A stretch of 64,000 nt of DNA from Augochlora pura (Eukaryota > Arthropoda > Insecta > Hymenoptera > Halictidae), in contig NC_135774.1 of NCBI RefSeq assembly GCF_028453695.1, forward strand, positions 16,492,001 through 16,556,000. Reading direction: 5' to 3'. The notes beneath the pieces were generated by a model, which worked only from the letters and a program-made list of their open reading frames with translations, did no database searches and was not told the DNA's origin. Positions 1 through 14,100 of the stretch are shown here, in pieces (within the stretch, counting starts at the first letter, position 1; the number at the start of each line of letters is the position of its first letter). A program made the position numbers and the translations under genes.

Positions 1-336
1 TAGAATTGGCCAACAGGAGAGGTGTTGTGTGCCATCGAGACAACGTCAGGCCGCACACATCTATAGTGACTCGTCAGAAAATTCAGGAGCTTGGCTGGGA
101 CGTTTTGATGCATCCACCATATGATAGTCCAAACCTGGCACTAAGCGATTACCACGTTTACCTTGCATTGCAAAACTTCCTTAGTGATAAGAAATTGGCA
201 TCGAGAGAAGATTGTGAAAGTCGATTACAAGAGTTTTTCGCTATTAAGGACCAAGACTTCTACGAGAGAGGCATTATGAAGGTACCTTTAAAATGGCAAC
301 AAATTATAGAACAAAACGGTACATATTTGACCTAAA
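1..336 (+). pseudogene. mariner transposase, C-terminal fragment
   Basis: This is the C-terminal third of a mariner (IS630-Tc1-mariner, DD34D) transposase, which cuts and pastes its element at TA sites. Seen: an HRDNVRPH motif (residues about 10-17 of the open frame), the counterpart of the family HDNARPH segment carrying the second catalytic Asp; then PPYDSPNLALSDYHVY, the counterpart of PPYSPDLAPSDYH, which holds the third Asp; then a family-like tail with FYERGIMKVP and a stop at 333-335. The frame is open up to the window edge, so the N-terminal part may lie outside. The inserted residue in PPYDSPN and the Ala-to-Leu change suggest decay. No clear 3' terminal inverted repeat was found just downstream. 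Confidence 0.85.
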
Positions 337-1379
337 TTGGACAATCGGAAACATGTTGAATAAAATCTTGAAGCTCGCATAAAAATAATATATACGTGAG
401 CATTTTGATGTTTTCCGTACCGTTCCTGTCTCGAGACTGTCGCACGTAGCTACGACTTCCATATTCTTTGGCTTAAGGTGGTTTATGGTTTTACCTGTTT
501 TTTTCTCGTTTTGGGGGTTTATTATTACCCGAGCATAGATCATGAAAATCACCGAGAGTGAGAGTCTATACAAACCCCGTTACAGCTCTACTCGGTTTAA
601 CGGTTAAATATTTAGAAGGCGCAGCATTTAACAATGATGATACGCGGATCATATTCGAACGCAGACTTCGGTTTTATTTCAAATATATTATAAATAAGAA
701 ATAACTATTTGAAGTAATTCATTCCGCACCATATTAGGTATTTAATACTTAATAATATCGATCCGTTTGAAATAATAGAAATTTCAAGTAATGAACTGGG
801 ATCATCGAATCATTTACTGTAGTGTAGACGATTTCTGCATAGCCATATTAAATTGTTTAATATAAATTCAATTAATCAGTTACTTGTTAAAATTAGATGT
901 TCAGTGACCTCTTCATGGAGATAACGAATAAATCAGAAATTTTTTTCATGTTTAAAAATAATTTAATTTGAATACTCCTCATAAGAATGAACCTTTTTTT
1001 AATATATCAGGTTTGCGTTTTAAAAATTCATACGACTGTTTTCGTGTAAAAATTGCATTTAGTATAAATACATACTTTCAATGTTTTGATTTTTTTGAGC
1101 TTGTTCAATAAATTTTAAAATGTTTTTAGATTTAAAATCATTACTTATTCAAGCATTTGAAACTTATAATCGGATATTATATTATATTTTATTATATTCG
1201 GAGATATACCAGGCTTTTGTTCCTTTTATTTACATAGATGTTTTTGCTGTTTTCGAATCGGTTAGAAATCAATCCACGCAACCACGTACGTAAATCTATA
1301 CAACGAAGGTAACTGACGATTAAAAATATTTAATCCAGCAAATTCAAATTTGTTTTCACGTCCCAGGGATTATTGTGTA
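337..1379. other. AT-rich non-coding stretch
   Basis: No coding signal, RNA gene or clear repeat was recognised. The first part may still be the 3' non-coding end of the mariner element. Confidence 0.5.
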
Positions 1380-2292
1380 GGAGGAGTCGCGAGCGGAAAG
1401 AAGCAATGACCAGTGTATAGCTGGTCATCGAAACAAATCATGCGGAATACAAACGTATTTACAACGATGAAAATTCGTAGCCCCGCGATAGTCGTAGAGA
1501 CGTCTTTATATCGAATAACTGCTAGGTGTACCTGTGCGTATTGTGTAGGAGTATATCTACTGTATCTGTACTGTGTGTGTATCTATACTGTGTATGTTTC
1601 ACACTGCTGAGGACAGTTCACGAGCAGCCTACGAACTACTCGTAGACAGAGCTGATCGCGAGCTGATCGCCACCGAAAATATCAGCGTGTTCGCATTGGA
1701 GCTCCTGAATAGCTTGCAGACTGCTTGCGAACATATATAAACTTGTTCACCTTGAATTCATGGTTAGTTAAAACACGATAAATTATTACAAACGCGTCTC
1801 CACGCGTTCAGCCCCTTTAAATGTACCACTTCTCAAGCGAACAGTGTTCGCTATTTGCTGTTCACGAAAGTGTCCACCTTGCCGGCGAACGCAGTTCGCG
1901 AACTGTTCGCAGACAACTGTGTGGACTCGGCATAAGACGTCGGTGTCAAGGGGCTCGGCCGTTCGAGCCTTTTCTGGATACCACGAAACCGGTGGATTTA
2001 TGCAAACTCACGGACCAGGATACGCTTGTTTCGCATTCAACGCCGAGCACTCGACGACCGAACAATGCCTCTCTCCTTGAACGTGGGAGAATCACGGAAA
2101 TTGTAGATGAGACGTACTCGAACTGCAAGAATTAACGCATCTAGTGTGAACTCTTATCTATTTGTGCGAAGTAACAGTAGAATATCTCGTAATCGAACCA
2201 ACAGGAAGGCGTATCCTCTACCGTTTGTGAAATCTGGATCATCTGCAATGGCTACGAGTTACAGAAAAGTACATAGGGGTGAACTACCATGA
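1380..2292 (+). other. GC-richer unassigned block with TATA-like site
   Basis: This block is clearly less AT-rich than its surroundings and contains many variants of GTTCGC/GCGAAC (about 1690-1920). A TATA-like string (CATATATAAACT) lies near 1733. Short overlapping reading frames are present, but none resembles a known protein and none keeps its frame with splice-like borders. It could be a promoter with 5' untranslated sequence or a decayed LTR or short element; the sequence does not decide. Confidence 0.25.
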
Positions 2293-2351
2293 ATAGCTTC
2301 TTGGGGTCTTGAGTACGTACACCAGTATACATATATACTGATATTGACTAA

Positions 2352-2373
2352 GAAGAGAGAGAGAGAGAGAGAG
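2352..2373. repeat. (GA)n microsatellite
   Basis: A pure run of GA dinucleotides of about 22 bases. Confidence 0.9.
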
Positions 2374-3707
2374 CAGATATATACATATAAACATATCATA
2401 TAAAGTTTTCAGTATAGTCTCGATTATGCAAATTATTTTCGCAGTATTATGTTTAAATAATCGAACTATTAAATAATGAAAAATATATATCCTATAAAGT
2501 TCCCTGGTACAAGTCCAGCTTGCAATGTTGTACATCTGGTAAGGATTTTTGTATGTACGGTTAGTCAAAGTTACGCATCCATCCCCTCATGTATCTACCC
2601 CAAAGAAAATCGTACGTAAATATGTACTACTAAAAATGTGAAATATTAAGAGTAGGGTATCACGGGCTGACAACATTTATGTTGTGAACAGGAACTATTG
2701 TATATCATACCGGGTGACTCATTTAAATCAATCCAATCAAATATCTTCGAAACCTTTAATGATGCTAAAACATGTTTTAAACGACGATTGAATGGTTTTA
2801 GGGGACGTAATCAGATGTGTGTAATATTTTCCAAGGTGAACATGTGAAGAACTTATGAAGATCAACTTTATTTTTTAAAATGGAATCATACATTCTTAAA
2901 TATGCTAATCGGTCAGTTTACATGTTAAACAATTTATTTGGTCGTATTTAAAAAGATCATAGCGTTTTAAAAACTGTTCGAATATTGGTGTCACTCACTA
3001 TAGAACAGACTATATTTCAGTCAGGTAGTGTATAATTTCATTAGAAGCATCAATTTCCCGGGTTTGAAAGTAATACCGTTGAAAGCGGTGAATCTACGCT
3101 AGCATTATTGGGATGTACGTTGAATCAGAGTCTCTCAATACTAGCACACAGCACTATGCAACAGAGCGAAGAAGGAAAAAAGAGGATCGTACAATACATT
3201 CAGCGTGGGAGAATCGTAGGAAACGTGCACGAGGTGGTGCGTAGCCTGCAGGAACGACAAAGAGGAAGGACAATCGACATCTGTTCTGTGTAACATTGGA
3301 AACCCTAGCCACGGGCTACCGAAGGGCAGGTTCCCATGACCAAAGGGGGCAGGTATACACCGCTTGGTCAGGTGTGCTCGGCTGCGGTACTCGCCGGAAG
3401 ACGACGGCCCTTTTCATAACGAAGTCGATCACCTGTAAAGACATATTATTCACTCAAGTATGCGACAGCAGTGAAACTTTCGCGGTCAAGGTGCCGATGG
3501 ATTGGTTCGCGATTGCTATTCTCGCATATCTTTACGAAAGCTGTAAACGCCACACGAAACGGTGACAGACTGTTGCAATCTTCTTAAAAAAGAATACAGG
3601 AATCGCTGAAAGTATCATTACTGTACAACTTCACTTGCAATAGTGAAGCCGCCGACATTTTTATAAGGTGACCAATTGTTGTGTCTTTGGGTTGATATCG
3701 CGAATAA
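2374..3707. other. non-coding, possible element remnants
   Basis: Around 2706 an ACCGGGTGACTCATTTAAATC string resembles the termini of short elements that begin with CAGGGTG elsewhere in this window. Around 3100-3560 base composition rises and reading frames of 61 and 89 codons occur, with no recognisable protein family. Nothing firmer can be supported. Confidence 0.3.
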
Positions 3708-3816
3708 TTAACTTTATATTTAGCGAATAAGACATATTAAACTTTATTACTCAAACATAAATAAAATAAAAAAATACAAAAACTTAATATGTCTTATTCA
3801 ATAAATATAAAGTTAA
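3708..3816. repeat. 109-bp inverted-repeat miniature element (TTAA ends)
   Basis: Two arms of 33 bp (3708-3740 and 3784-3816) are near-perfect inverted copies, both ending in TTAA and sharing the core AATAAGACATATTAA. They are separated by 43 bp of A/T-rich loop. This is the structure of a small foldback or miniature inverted-repeat element. The TTAA ends suggest piggyBac-type mobilisation, but with only one copy here that is inference. Confidence 0.65.
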
Positions 3817-5089
3817 TTACGATTGAAAATAAACTAAGGGCACGGTAATTTTCTACCGCACAGTAACTGGTTCCATTTCTCTATCCAGTACTGTAGGAAT
3901 CAACTGAGTGAGTCCGCGTGTATATCTTACTTACTACCCGGATTATAACAGTAGCTCAAAGCCGATCATGTAATTAACTTTCGCATAATTGAAGTGACTG
4001 AGTTAGTACTGATTAAGAGAATACGTTCAGTTAAGATTCACAAAACCGAGCATTATAAATGGAACTTTGCTCCAATCCAATTCTCTGCCATTAAATATAG
4101 AAATTGACGAAGGTATCATTACTTCATGGAAAATTTCCTGAAATCATTCGGTCGGTTACTTTTATGGAACGATGTGGTGCTTTGTGTTATTAGTGAAAAC
4201 GTTTACATACGCGAAAGCGTAAAGTTTCTGATGTTTTGATGAAGAATGACGAAATTATACTGTTAGATTGTGAGTAGTCTAAATTACACTTTCTTGCCGG
4301 TTTTTATACCTTATGAATTATGTTATGCATTCCATACTTAAAATACTGCCAAAACTTTTATGTAATTCTTCATTTTCGTGACTTTGCAAAGATAGTTGAT
4401 ATCATCATTTTTTATCATTTTTAAAAGTACAAAGGATCAAATGTGCCATGAATGGGCTCTTACAATGTAACGTTATACTAATTATATCTCACTTGGAATC
4501 ATTAACCTATCTTCCACCACGGTATTGTATTATGGTTTAACAAAGCAAGTTCCCAACATAAATGTACACGAGTTTCAAGCCAGCTCGTAAACTAATTTAT
4601 TTACACGATTATTCAAACGAACGCTATTACGTACTGAAGTAACAATTTACAATGTACAGAAACAATTTATATCGTTAGTAAAAATGATTAGGAAAGTAAG
4701 TTATTTATATAGGTATTTCAATATGATATAAAATAAGTAAAATAAATTATAAAGTTACCAATATATAATTTGAGACAAAAGTAAATTCTAAACTATTGTG
4801 TTGTATACTTAATAAAAAATTAAATTCAAGAAGTTTCTGCAATGTTTAATAGGAAATTATAGTAAGTAACTTTGCTATGAGATAATAATTGCTTCGCCTA
4901 AAAAATATAAAAATATAATACTTAATTGGCATACCGAAGACATAATTGATCCCAATATTATATTTCTATTTTTTTATACAACATGTAGCTTAAAAGAAAA
5001 ATGAAGATGAAAGAGTTAAAAATGACTCACCTTGCATAATAATTTCAAGTGGGACACCCTGTATATAATTTACAACCGTGATAAAAATA
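3817..5089. other. AT-rich non-coding stretch with element terminus
   Basis: Mostly featureless. At 5047-5060 the string GGGACACCCTGTATA is the inverted form of the CAGGGTG-type terminus seen at 19853 and 40064. It is probably the end of an old short DNA element whose other end was not found. Confidence 0.3.
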
Positions 5090-5450
5090 CACTTGTGAAC
5101 GAGAACGCAAACGGAAGGTTCGTAAACGTCCCTTCCGTACTTAATTTATTCACCGTATCAGTCGTTGAGCAAAGAAAAGTGGTTACCCAAGAGAGACGCA
5201 CGTGCGCGGAGACATAATTTCATTTGCAAAAAAGAAAAGTAATTCGTAAGGTGCGACACGTGCTCTGGTACAAGTGCTTGATGCACGGGTACGATTGTCT
5301 GCCCTCGCGTAGTGAATATTGTGCCCTAGGGTTGCCGCCGGTAATTATGCCGTCTCGCGCTAACGATTACTTTGTGGAAGCGCAATTACGGGGACGCATT
5401 AAGTATGCTCACAAGGAGAAACGATAAACGGAGCGGTTCAGGTACGTTAA
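5090..5450 (+). other. GC-richer island ending in a splice-donor-like site
   Basis: Composition is higher in GC than the flanks. CACGTG-like and GCACGTGC strings occur near 5198-5205 and 5258-5263. A consensus-like donor (TTCAG followed by GTACGT) lies near 5440. A 67-codon frame (5224-5427) has no recognised family. This may be a non-coding first exon or a conserved regulatory island of a host gene; weak. Confidence 0.2.
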
Positions 5451-8400
5451 CTAGGCGCGCTATTATATCTGTGAGATCTTATGGCCTCCGGTCCTTGTGC
5501 CGGAATTCCCAATGAATAGCACATTGCGCTCTGATAATTTCTTAAGCTAAAGGCTAATATTGAAAATTCATGGAACGAACGCACAGGTCGTCGAAAACGC
5601 GATTCTATCCGAGCGAAATGATTTTGTCGTTATATTTCCTTCTACGTGAATATTGATAATAACGTCGCCAATATCATTTTGCCAACATTTATTAAATACA
5701 AAAATTCAAACGTTAACATAAATCCCTGTATCAATTTCACGCACAATGTTTTAACATAACCTTGACACACTTACCCACTTGTTTCGAGTAAGCTTTGCTT
5801 ATAACAAATGTTAGAAATAGGTTAATTTCTAGTATAATCAGCTTCGTCTAGTTATTTTTGGGTAGCACTGGCCCATGCCGTTGTATAATTAGAATACACG
5901 TGCATTGATGAGTTGTAGCGAGTCTTTTGTTCCCTAAATGCGATTCTTCCTTCTTCTTGAGTCAGCAGTCGTACGCGCAACACGTGGTTAATCTTGTTCG
6001 TAATATTAGTATTTCTATTGTGTGTTATATATATAAGTAGTCACGTTAAATTCAGATATTCATTCTTTTTAATTACTTCTTAATTTCGCGTATTCCACAA
6101 TAAAATCCTGACAACAATCACTCATTAATCAAAAATTTAACTAATAAAAGTAGTTCATATTTGCACAGTTAAACTAATAAGAATAACACCACATTCAAAC
6201 ACTTAGTTAATACTTTAATTTTTTATGTAATAAATTGGTAAAATATTATTGTCACCAAATATAGATATATATCGCCTATATTTTACAGATTATTGACAGT
6301 TTATTTTTTAAAGAAAGCAGAGACTGATAATCTAACGCTATTCTGCTTTCAGTTAATTTATGATAGGAACTTATGGCTATACATATGTAGTTCCTGACAA
6401 CAGATTTATGTCGGAACCGTCGAGGCGAACGTTCCTTGCATTGACTGAAAAAATGGCTAATATATGTATGTGTGTATTATAATTTATTATTAATGAAAAT
6501 ATATATGTACGCATATATGTATACATATAAATTATACATATAGTATGTATATTATGTAAAATTCAAATCCTAGTTCTCCAATTTCAGATAGTCCAATGAA
6601 AGAATAACGCGTAGCACATTGAAGACAATGTTGTTGTATAAGAAGCATGATATCAATTGAAAGATACAGTACGGTATTCCTAAGAAATTCATGTCAAGGA
6701 TTTAATAGAGAGCAAGGACGATAGTATTTGTATTCCATAAAAACTAGTCTATTTCTACTCAGCTCAGACAAATAAATCTGCGTATATCAATACTTGAATT
6801 TACTACGATGGTATACATTGTATAATTATAGAATTCATTTTTCTGAAATAACGGAAACGTTTTCTAAAAGATCAAGAATTATTCTTCGTAATTAACAAGC
6901 TAGTTTAAATCCAAACGGGATGAAAAAATCTTAGATTAAAGTCTAACATCCTACTGTCAACGACTAAAAAGACTGGTAGGAAGGCTGCTGGACTTCTCAG
7001 AAGGCTTTATAATGACTGTATCGCCTATTCTTATATCCGGTCGTTGCCTCAAGTAGCACGTGTTGCTGCAGCAAAAAATATTTGAAAATTCAAAAATAAG
7101 AATACGAAAAAACATCGGTATGCAAAAAATTAATTTACATTTCGTTCACGCAGTCCTTCAAATTGCATCACAGAATTCGAAGAAGTATACACTTTTACAT
7201 TTATCTTGTGCAATTCTAATTTTTTTGTCTCTTTCGCGTATTTTCTTCTCTATTTTTACCATTTAATTTATTATTTTTTAATTCGTAATTCTAATTCAAT
7301 TAAATCATTAAATATGAAATACATACTTTACTGTACAATTTTACTGTAAAATACATACTTTACTATTTTATACTTCATGACCTAATACCAAGTATAATTG
7401 AATTAGATTAATTACAAATTACGATATAATGAAGTTGAATGGAAATCTGAATTACGAATTATAATGTAATTCTTTGTAATTATAATTCCTTGAGTAAATT
7501 AATTCTATAATAATTGTGCACAACTTTGATTTATATTGAGGGTTCAATTGGACCAAAGACCGTTATATAAACATTGATTATATTTCATCTCTTTATGCTT
7601 ATCCTTCTTAAAACAGTTTTATTTTCGTAATAAATAAGTTTTGTAATGTGGGGCGCACGCTTTCTGCGAACTCTAAAATTTTCTTACATAATAAATACTT
7701 CATTACTGTGATTGAAAGTTTTATTATACCCAAATTACAACATACTTTGCGAAGAGATTTCAGTCACTGGTAGTGGGCTAGTATCTTTCATAAAACAGTT
7801 AACCGATTTGTATGGAATATAAACAACAACGTGCGAGTCGAAGAAACATAACCACTAGTATTTACTCATGAAAACAACATAATTACAATGTTAGTATGCG
7901 CCGGCAGCATTGAAGAACTGCACAATTAGTACCCTCGTTAATTATACGAGAAGCGAGCGACCGCGGATTCAGCGGATAAAAAGAGAATGTATTACAGCAT
8001 CAAAGGAAAGTTAATACCAGGACATTGTTTTTAATATATTCGAAATGTATCTTTCGCTCGTACATGCCATAATGGTAATGCTTCTCCGAGAATTTAATTA
8101 ATTTACTATCTCGTTGCTTATATCGTAATATTTCAAAGTCATATTAAATTTTCAATTACTCTGATAATCAAAATCTGCTTGTGGTAAAAACATGAAACGA
8201 TTAAAACACGTTTCACGATTAAACTTTCGCTATCAACACAATTTTGTTTAGTTTTTATCTCTTGATGCTTAATCATCTACAAGTTAATGAGTCTTTTAAG
8301 TTATGCTAGTAAAAATTCGAATTGAATTTTTCAAGTAATGCTAGTAATTTCACTTCTTTAACACTACTTCTACCGATCTTTTCTATATACCTATTTTTAT

Positions 8401-9159
8401 CGAAACAATTTCATAATTATTATAGGAAAGATAATGGAACTTATAACTAATTTTGGATTGAAACTTTGAAGATGTCCTTGATGAAAATGATGTCGAGACC
8501 ACTTACATATATACACACGTTTTTATTAACACCAATCGATACATCAATCATTGATTATCACCAATTTTGTTGACTTTTTCTGTTTAAAACAATGCGATTT
8601 AAAAATTGCATTAGATAAATCTAATCTCGAGTACTCAATGAAATCTTATCATAAATTTTGATTTAGAAATCGTAAATCAATATAAATAACATAACGAGTA
8701 CTCCGTTGTTGATACATTAGTGAAATCGTTCTTTCTAATTGAGTAAGACCATAAGTGCGGTTTTAATTTTCATTTAAATTTCCCGCATAATAAGTGTCTT
8801 ACATTTATTCGATTGCTTTGGTTTTCCCCTATTGTGTGATAGTTTATTTATTCGCTTTGTGTGCGTAATGAAACGATTCATTTGTTATTACACACAAAGA
8901 ACGAGTTAGTGAACAATTCCGCAACGGGAGAAAACCAAAGCTATCGAATGACGTGAAAGACACAAACAAATATGCAGAAAAGGCCGCAATTGAAACCGCA
9001 CGAATCCAATCTGCGTAAACCCTGTAAAGTCTATCTAATTGAAAATCCAAGTCACCGTATTTCACCTAAAGAATTAGTCTCTCCGAAAACAAAATAAATT
9101 TCGTTTCCCAAATAATCAGGTAGTCTTAAAAGTCAGCACACGTCCACTCGCATCCGCGA
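5451..9159. other. AT-rich non-coding stretch
   Basis: No coding signal recognised. It includes a (TATG/TATA)-rich simple-sequence patch at about 6460-6545 and imperfect AT palindromes around 7300-7500. Confidence 0.5.
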
Positions 9160-9656
9160 TTGGTCGATCCTTTTTATAAGCTAACCGCGCACCTGCGATA
9201 ACTTCTCATTTGCTCTGGCTTATCTAGGACCCGGATGACACACAACGTTCACGACTACGCCAAGGAGCAAGGTCAGATGGAGATCGCGAGATTAGATGGG
9301 GCAGCAGAAAAGTCGCGGGGGAAGAAGGTCGAGCAAAGAAAGACGGGACAGAAAAAGGAGGGACAGTGCAAACTGAACTGAACGGAACGGAACAGAGGAT
9401 ACAAGTCGCGGAATATAAGACAGAGTGAATACGGTGGAACGAGAGAAAGAGACGACAGAAGAGAAAGAGGTGTATCAAGCTAGCTGGGAGAGTTCGTTGG
9501 CCGATTGCCTGCCTTCACCGTGCCTCTTCTTCTTTCCAGCCCGTTTTAGCCTTTTTTTATTCGCAAGCATCGAGCACGCGCACATGGCCGCAGGTAGATG
9601 CATACAGGAGTGCCTGTTTCGTCGAGGGTGACGTCATCGATCGACAAATCTACCCA
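9160..9656 (+). promoter_or_regulatory. candidate promoter and non-coding first exon
   Basis: Seen: an ATTGG (inverted CCAAT) at about 9161, a TATA-like CTTTTTATAAGC at about 9170-9180, a purine-rich GC-elevated stretch, a perfect cAMP-response-type octamer TGACGTCA at about 9629, and a good splice donor (CCCAG followed by GTGAGC) after 9656. The order fits promoter, 5' untranslated exon, donor. The first ATG in the putative exon opens a short upstream frame of 48 codons (9235-9381) that is Lys/Glu/Gln-rich and has no family. The downstream gene is not visible, so this remains inference. Confidence 0.3.
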
Positions 9657-10879
9657 GGTGAGCTCAGGTTGCTTGGTGCAACCTCCGTTCCATTCCGTTT
9701 CGTTCCGTAACATTCTGTGTTCTCTTTCGCCTCCCCATCAGCGTGACGCACAGTCTTCGATTCGCAGGTCAGAAGTCGAAAATACAAAGTGTGAAGATCG
9801 AAGAAGTTCTACAATTCGAACCAACAAAAGGTTCTGCTGATTAGTCTAATTGAATATGAATATTATAAAAGTATTGTTTTAAGGTCTATGAAACTAATTT
9901 TTAATATAAAAATTTGGCAATTTTATAATATCAAACTTTCCGCTAAAATCAGTTTCATTTGCTCGTATTTGTTCACAACGAAAATATCAACCAAATTTAT
10001 CACAAAGATGCAATGCTCGGTCTTACAAGACCCTTAATACTTTTATAAAGAACGTATGAAAACATGTCAACTGATGATGAAAAATACAATTTTACTAAAA
10101 AAAAAGTTTATGTTCGTTTGAAAAATTCTTTGAGAGACATTTTATTATTTTTTTTTCAATTTCTATTTTGCATAAATATACGTGGTCTAGACATTACTAT
10201 TATATTTAATTTCATAAATATCGATTGTATTTCATTAGTATCATTTATATCCTTAACTATCTTTGGTTAAAATTATCTTTGTTTGGTAAAAATTAGAACT
10301 CAATTTATTTAGAATGAATTGAACAAGAATCATTTATTTATTTATATCTAGTTATAGTTATTAACAGTTATTGGTGATTGTTTACGAAATGTCGAATTTT
10401 TGTCATGCGAACGAATATGTGTTAAAAGCGGCAACACATTAACACGAACGGTCGATTGAAAAATCTTTTTAATTGAAAGGATACGCTTAATCACGTTCAT
10501 GATTTGCATAATGTGCCGTAAATAGGTAGAAATGACTTAACGTATCTCCAGCTTACTATGAAAGACGTTAATAACGTACACATCCATATTTCAGCGTTAT
10601 GAATGAGAATTAGCGGCGGATTTGGTAGCCCTTTCAACACGCTTTTCGACGTTTGAATTAATGAGGGGCGAGAATCCCCAAAGGATATGTGTATAATACG
10701 TGCCAGTGATTGTCAAAATGGTGGAAGTTGAGGAACGTAGAAGACTTTTACCGTTCCATAATCAAATAACTAGCAACTAAGCTCTTTGCGTGGCCAATGG
10801 CGAAAGCAAAATATATACATATTTTCTATATTAGAAATAATAGAAAATAGAAATATATAAACATGATATATCGTTTTGT
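9657..10879. other. AT-rich non-coding stretch
   Basis: No gene, RNA or clear repeat recognised. It could be first-intron sequence if the exon ending at 9656 is real. Confidence 0.4.
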
Positions 10880-10883
10880 TTAA

Positions 10884-11123
10884 CCCTTAGCACTCGAGTG
10901 ACGACTCTGCGGCGCCATTAAAATTACTGTAATACATTCCAAAATTATTTTTAATAGACAACGCCAAAGCTTAGATTTAAAAATTGTTTAAAGTGTAACT
11001 ATTATATGAGTCACGAGACTCAATTTCAGATGCATAAAATAAATATTGTTACATAAAGTGGAGACACTAGAAGCCAGAAAATTATTTTAGATTTGTAGTT
11101 GAAATGGCTTCGAGTGCAAAGGA
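10884..11123. mobile_element. piggyBac-like miniature element, copy 1
   Basis: A 240-bp non-coding element flanked on both sides by TTAA (10880-10883 and 11124-11127), the target duplication expected of piggyBac-type transposition. Ends are inverted: CCCTTAGCACTCGA on the left, and TCCTTTGCACTCGA when the right end is read on the minus strand. It has no transposase, so it would need one supplied in trans. Copies of the same family lie at 33596-33834 (full length) and 31188-31310 (fragment). Confidence 0.85.
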
Positions 11124-11127
11124 TTAA

Positions 11128-14100
11128 ATATCACTAAAAGTGTGAAAGTTACTTTGAGTTTATAATTATTCACCACTGCAGCAACGAGGATACAGCTCGT
11201 TCCAGTTACTAGCTGTGTAGTATTTACGAAACATGTGCTTTGTAGATACGCATGTAGATTGCGAGCAAACACGGATGCAGTCACCATATCAAGCTTAATA
11301 AAACTATATTCCTGCATTCACAATACCGGCTAATTTTTTCTATTGAAAAGTCAAATACGTGGTTCATCTGATTCATGTAGAATATACAATACTAATCAGA
11401 ATAAATACGTAAAAACGCATTGAACAATGCGCACGACCCACGTAAACCGAAATCGTCAGTCTGAAAGCTGCATCCAAGATTGGACGAACTCAGGATTGGC
11501 TTGTCATTAACGTCCTCACAATAGGATCGCGTGTTATCGGAGTTAGCGTCCCAACAATAAGATCAACCGTTGGACAATGCAATTATCATTACCATCGTAT
11601 CCTTTTGCGCTCGAAACATATGAGACAATCTCTCCGATGTAAGCGAAGACCATCCATGAAACGGTTGTTCACCATTTTTCTAGAAACAAATTGCTACTCA
11701 TTGTTGATCGTATAAGGCGCTGATCGACTCATATTTTAAATGAGTGGATTAGGATAATAAGTTCGACAAGAGATTCAAACCAGCAAGAAAATTTAAATAC
11801 TATAAAGTTCCATTCCTAAACGACTATTACAATTTTTTCAAGCAGCGAAACCGAATGTGAATTAGTGGTAAATGAAAGTAATAATAAAAGAGTGCAGGAA
11901 ATAGTAGTAAGAATTTAGAAACATTAGTTTGTGCAATATATAGTAGAGCTGGACAAATTTTATTTCAAATAATAAATATCAAATTAAAAATTAAATTAAT
12001 GCTTCATCTGGATATAATAATTACATTTTTCATTTAAACTCATTCAAATAATCCAAAAATAATTTAATTAATATTTGCAAATAAAATATTATTTATTGAG
12101 ATATATTATACAATGGTTATTTAATATATCAACATTACATATATCGTTACATTTTTTTTAAATGAACATCCATTTAAATAATCCTAACTCTGGTAGTATG
12201 AAATATCGGGTTTCTTACCCCTCACAAATTCCAAAGAATACTTTTGCGACTTTTACCAAAGGTAAGGTAGCAGACCAGTAACGTGGGAAGAAAGAAATTT
12301 TCAAACGCGGAAATTGTAACCTTCCCGAGTGCATGCAGTAGGTGGCCGGGTTTCAAGGACCTGTCATAAAAATGGCAAGGTTCAAATCCTGGACCTTTAG
12401 AAATCCTCTTAAGCAACCTGAGTTGTTTTCTCAGTCATAATTCTCCCTTTGGTTTTAAGGATACGAAATTTTCCTCTCACTAGTGTGGGATATGAGATAA
12501 GAGCGTTTGGGTTATGCGATAGTCGGATCGAGTGAGGTGTGAATGAAGAGTGTTTGGACCGTGTGACTGTTCCTCGAAATGAGAGTGCACGTGTGTACGA
12601 ATCGGTGATTGAATGTGATCATGTATGAGTGAGTTTTAAGGAAGCAAGAGTGTCGTGAGGGTAGAAAAGTTTTCCCAGATGCGTGAGAGCGTTGAGAGAG
12701 CAAAGACGCACGGTGAGATATTTGTGAGAGACTTGTGTATAAAGACTATGTCTTATTTCATTATCTTGTTTTCCCCTTTTCTGTTATGAAATATTTTGTT
12801 AAAGTAACTGTGGTTGATCCTATGTTGTCGAAAATCCTTACACTAACAATTCGGAAAATTGTCATCCCTTGTCAGATCAACAGAACGTTCAACAGTTTAA
12901 CAATACAGATCATAGTAGACGTATTGTCGCAATAGTTCTTTCGTTGAAATTTTGTATCGTTGTTATTTCGTTATTGTTTTATCTAATATATGTTTATATT
13001 TGATATATTCCATGCATTTTTATCTATAGCAAAATTTTGTATCGAAACCTTTGAAAGCAAATAGTCTGCAAAAAAATGTTCCACCAAATAGTGCATATTT
13101 TGATTAACATCTTATTCATTAAATTTAAAAGAAAAAACAATCGACCTTTCTTCAAATGATCTGAAATTTCGTACTACATAGCAAGAAATCCTATAATAAA
13201 TTAGAAAAAATGTGTATTCTCTACCGATTTTTCTTTCTATTGAAGGGAAAGTATTTATTTGGGAAACCTCGACATCGTTTACTTATGCTAAATGCATCTC
13301 AGCAAAGAAATTCTTACCTGCCATTGCTCAGGTAGTATCCCAAGTTTAGAGTGCATAACAATCACAACGACTCTATGATGTAATATAAGAAAAGATTTAC
13401 CGACTAGGTGATTGGTATACACATTTTAAATAGTATAGGACATTTATCGGATTACAAAATTGCTTATACCTGACATTTTTCTGCACACTGTCGATTCGAT
13501 ATCCTCAAACGATAGCAGCTTATCATCAGACTGCAAATCTTTATTATTATTCATCGACCCTCCCCATTCCCCTTTGTCATCTTAAAGTGAAATTAATATA
13601 ATCTTCGTTAATTTTATTTCCACGGAACGAAAATTAATAACATTTTCATCGAAATCATTTATAAGAGTGATTTCACGGATGAGTGGCTAATAATTTAAAT
13701 TTGTTTCCGCTCCTTGAATCCTTGTATTCATTCGAAGGAGGGGAATTCAGCAATGATTTATTACTACCACGATTACGAACGACGCAAATATATGAAATGC
13801 ATCCTCGGATACAAGACGTATGCATTTACATAATTTATACCCGCGTATTAAATGTATTTACGAAATCAATGACTTCTAAATATCTCTGCACAGAGAAGTC
13901 TATCGTGTTTTTTTTCACTCATAAAAACGAAATCTTATAATTGTAGTAGCATTTGCATAAAGTAAAGCAGATTTTGTTTACTTATCATGAAACTACGGAC
14001 TTTGTGCTTTTATAAGAAAATATATAGGGAAGCTTGAAGCGGTTAAAGTATGTATTCGAAGAACGAGAAAATATAGTCACGTTATTTCCACGTAATTAAA

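Noticed and set aside
3296..3565. An 89-codon open frame in a GC-richer patch.
   Set aside because: No recognised family, no convincing splice borders, and no second copy to compare.
12320..12400. A tRNA-like GGTTCAAATCCTGG string suggesting a tRNA gene or tRNA-derived short element.
   Set aside because: The T-arm pairs imperfectly, and no matching acceptor stem, D-arm or anticodon arm could be built upstream.
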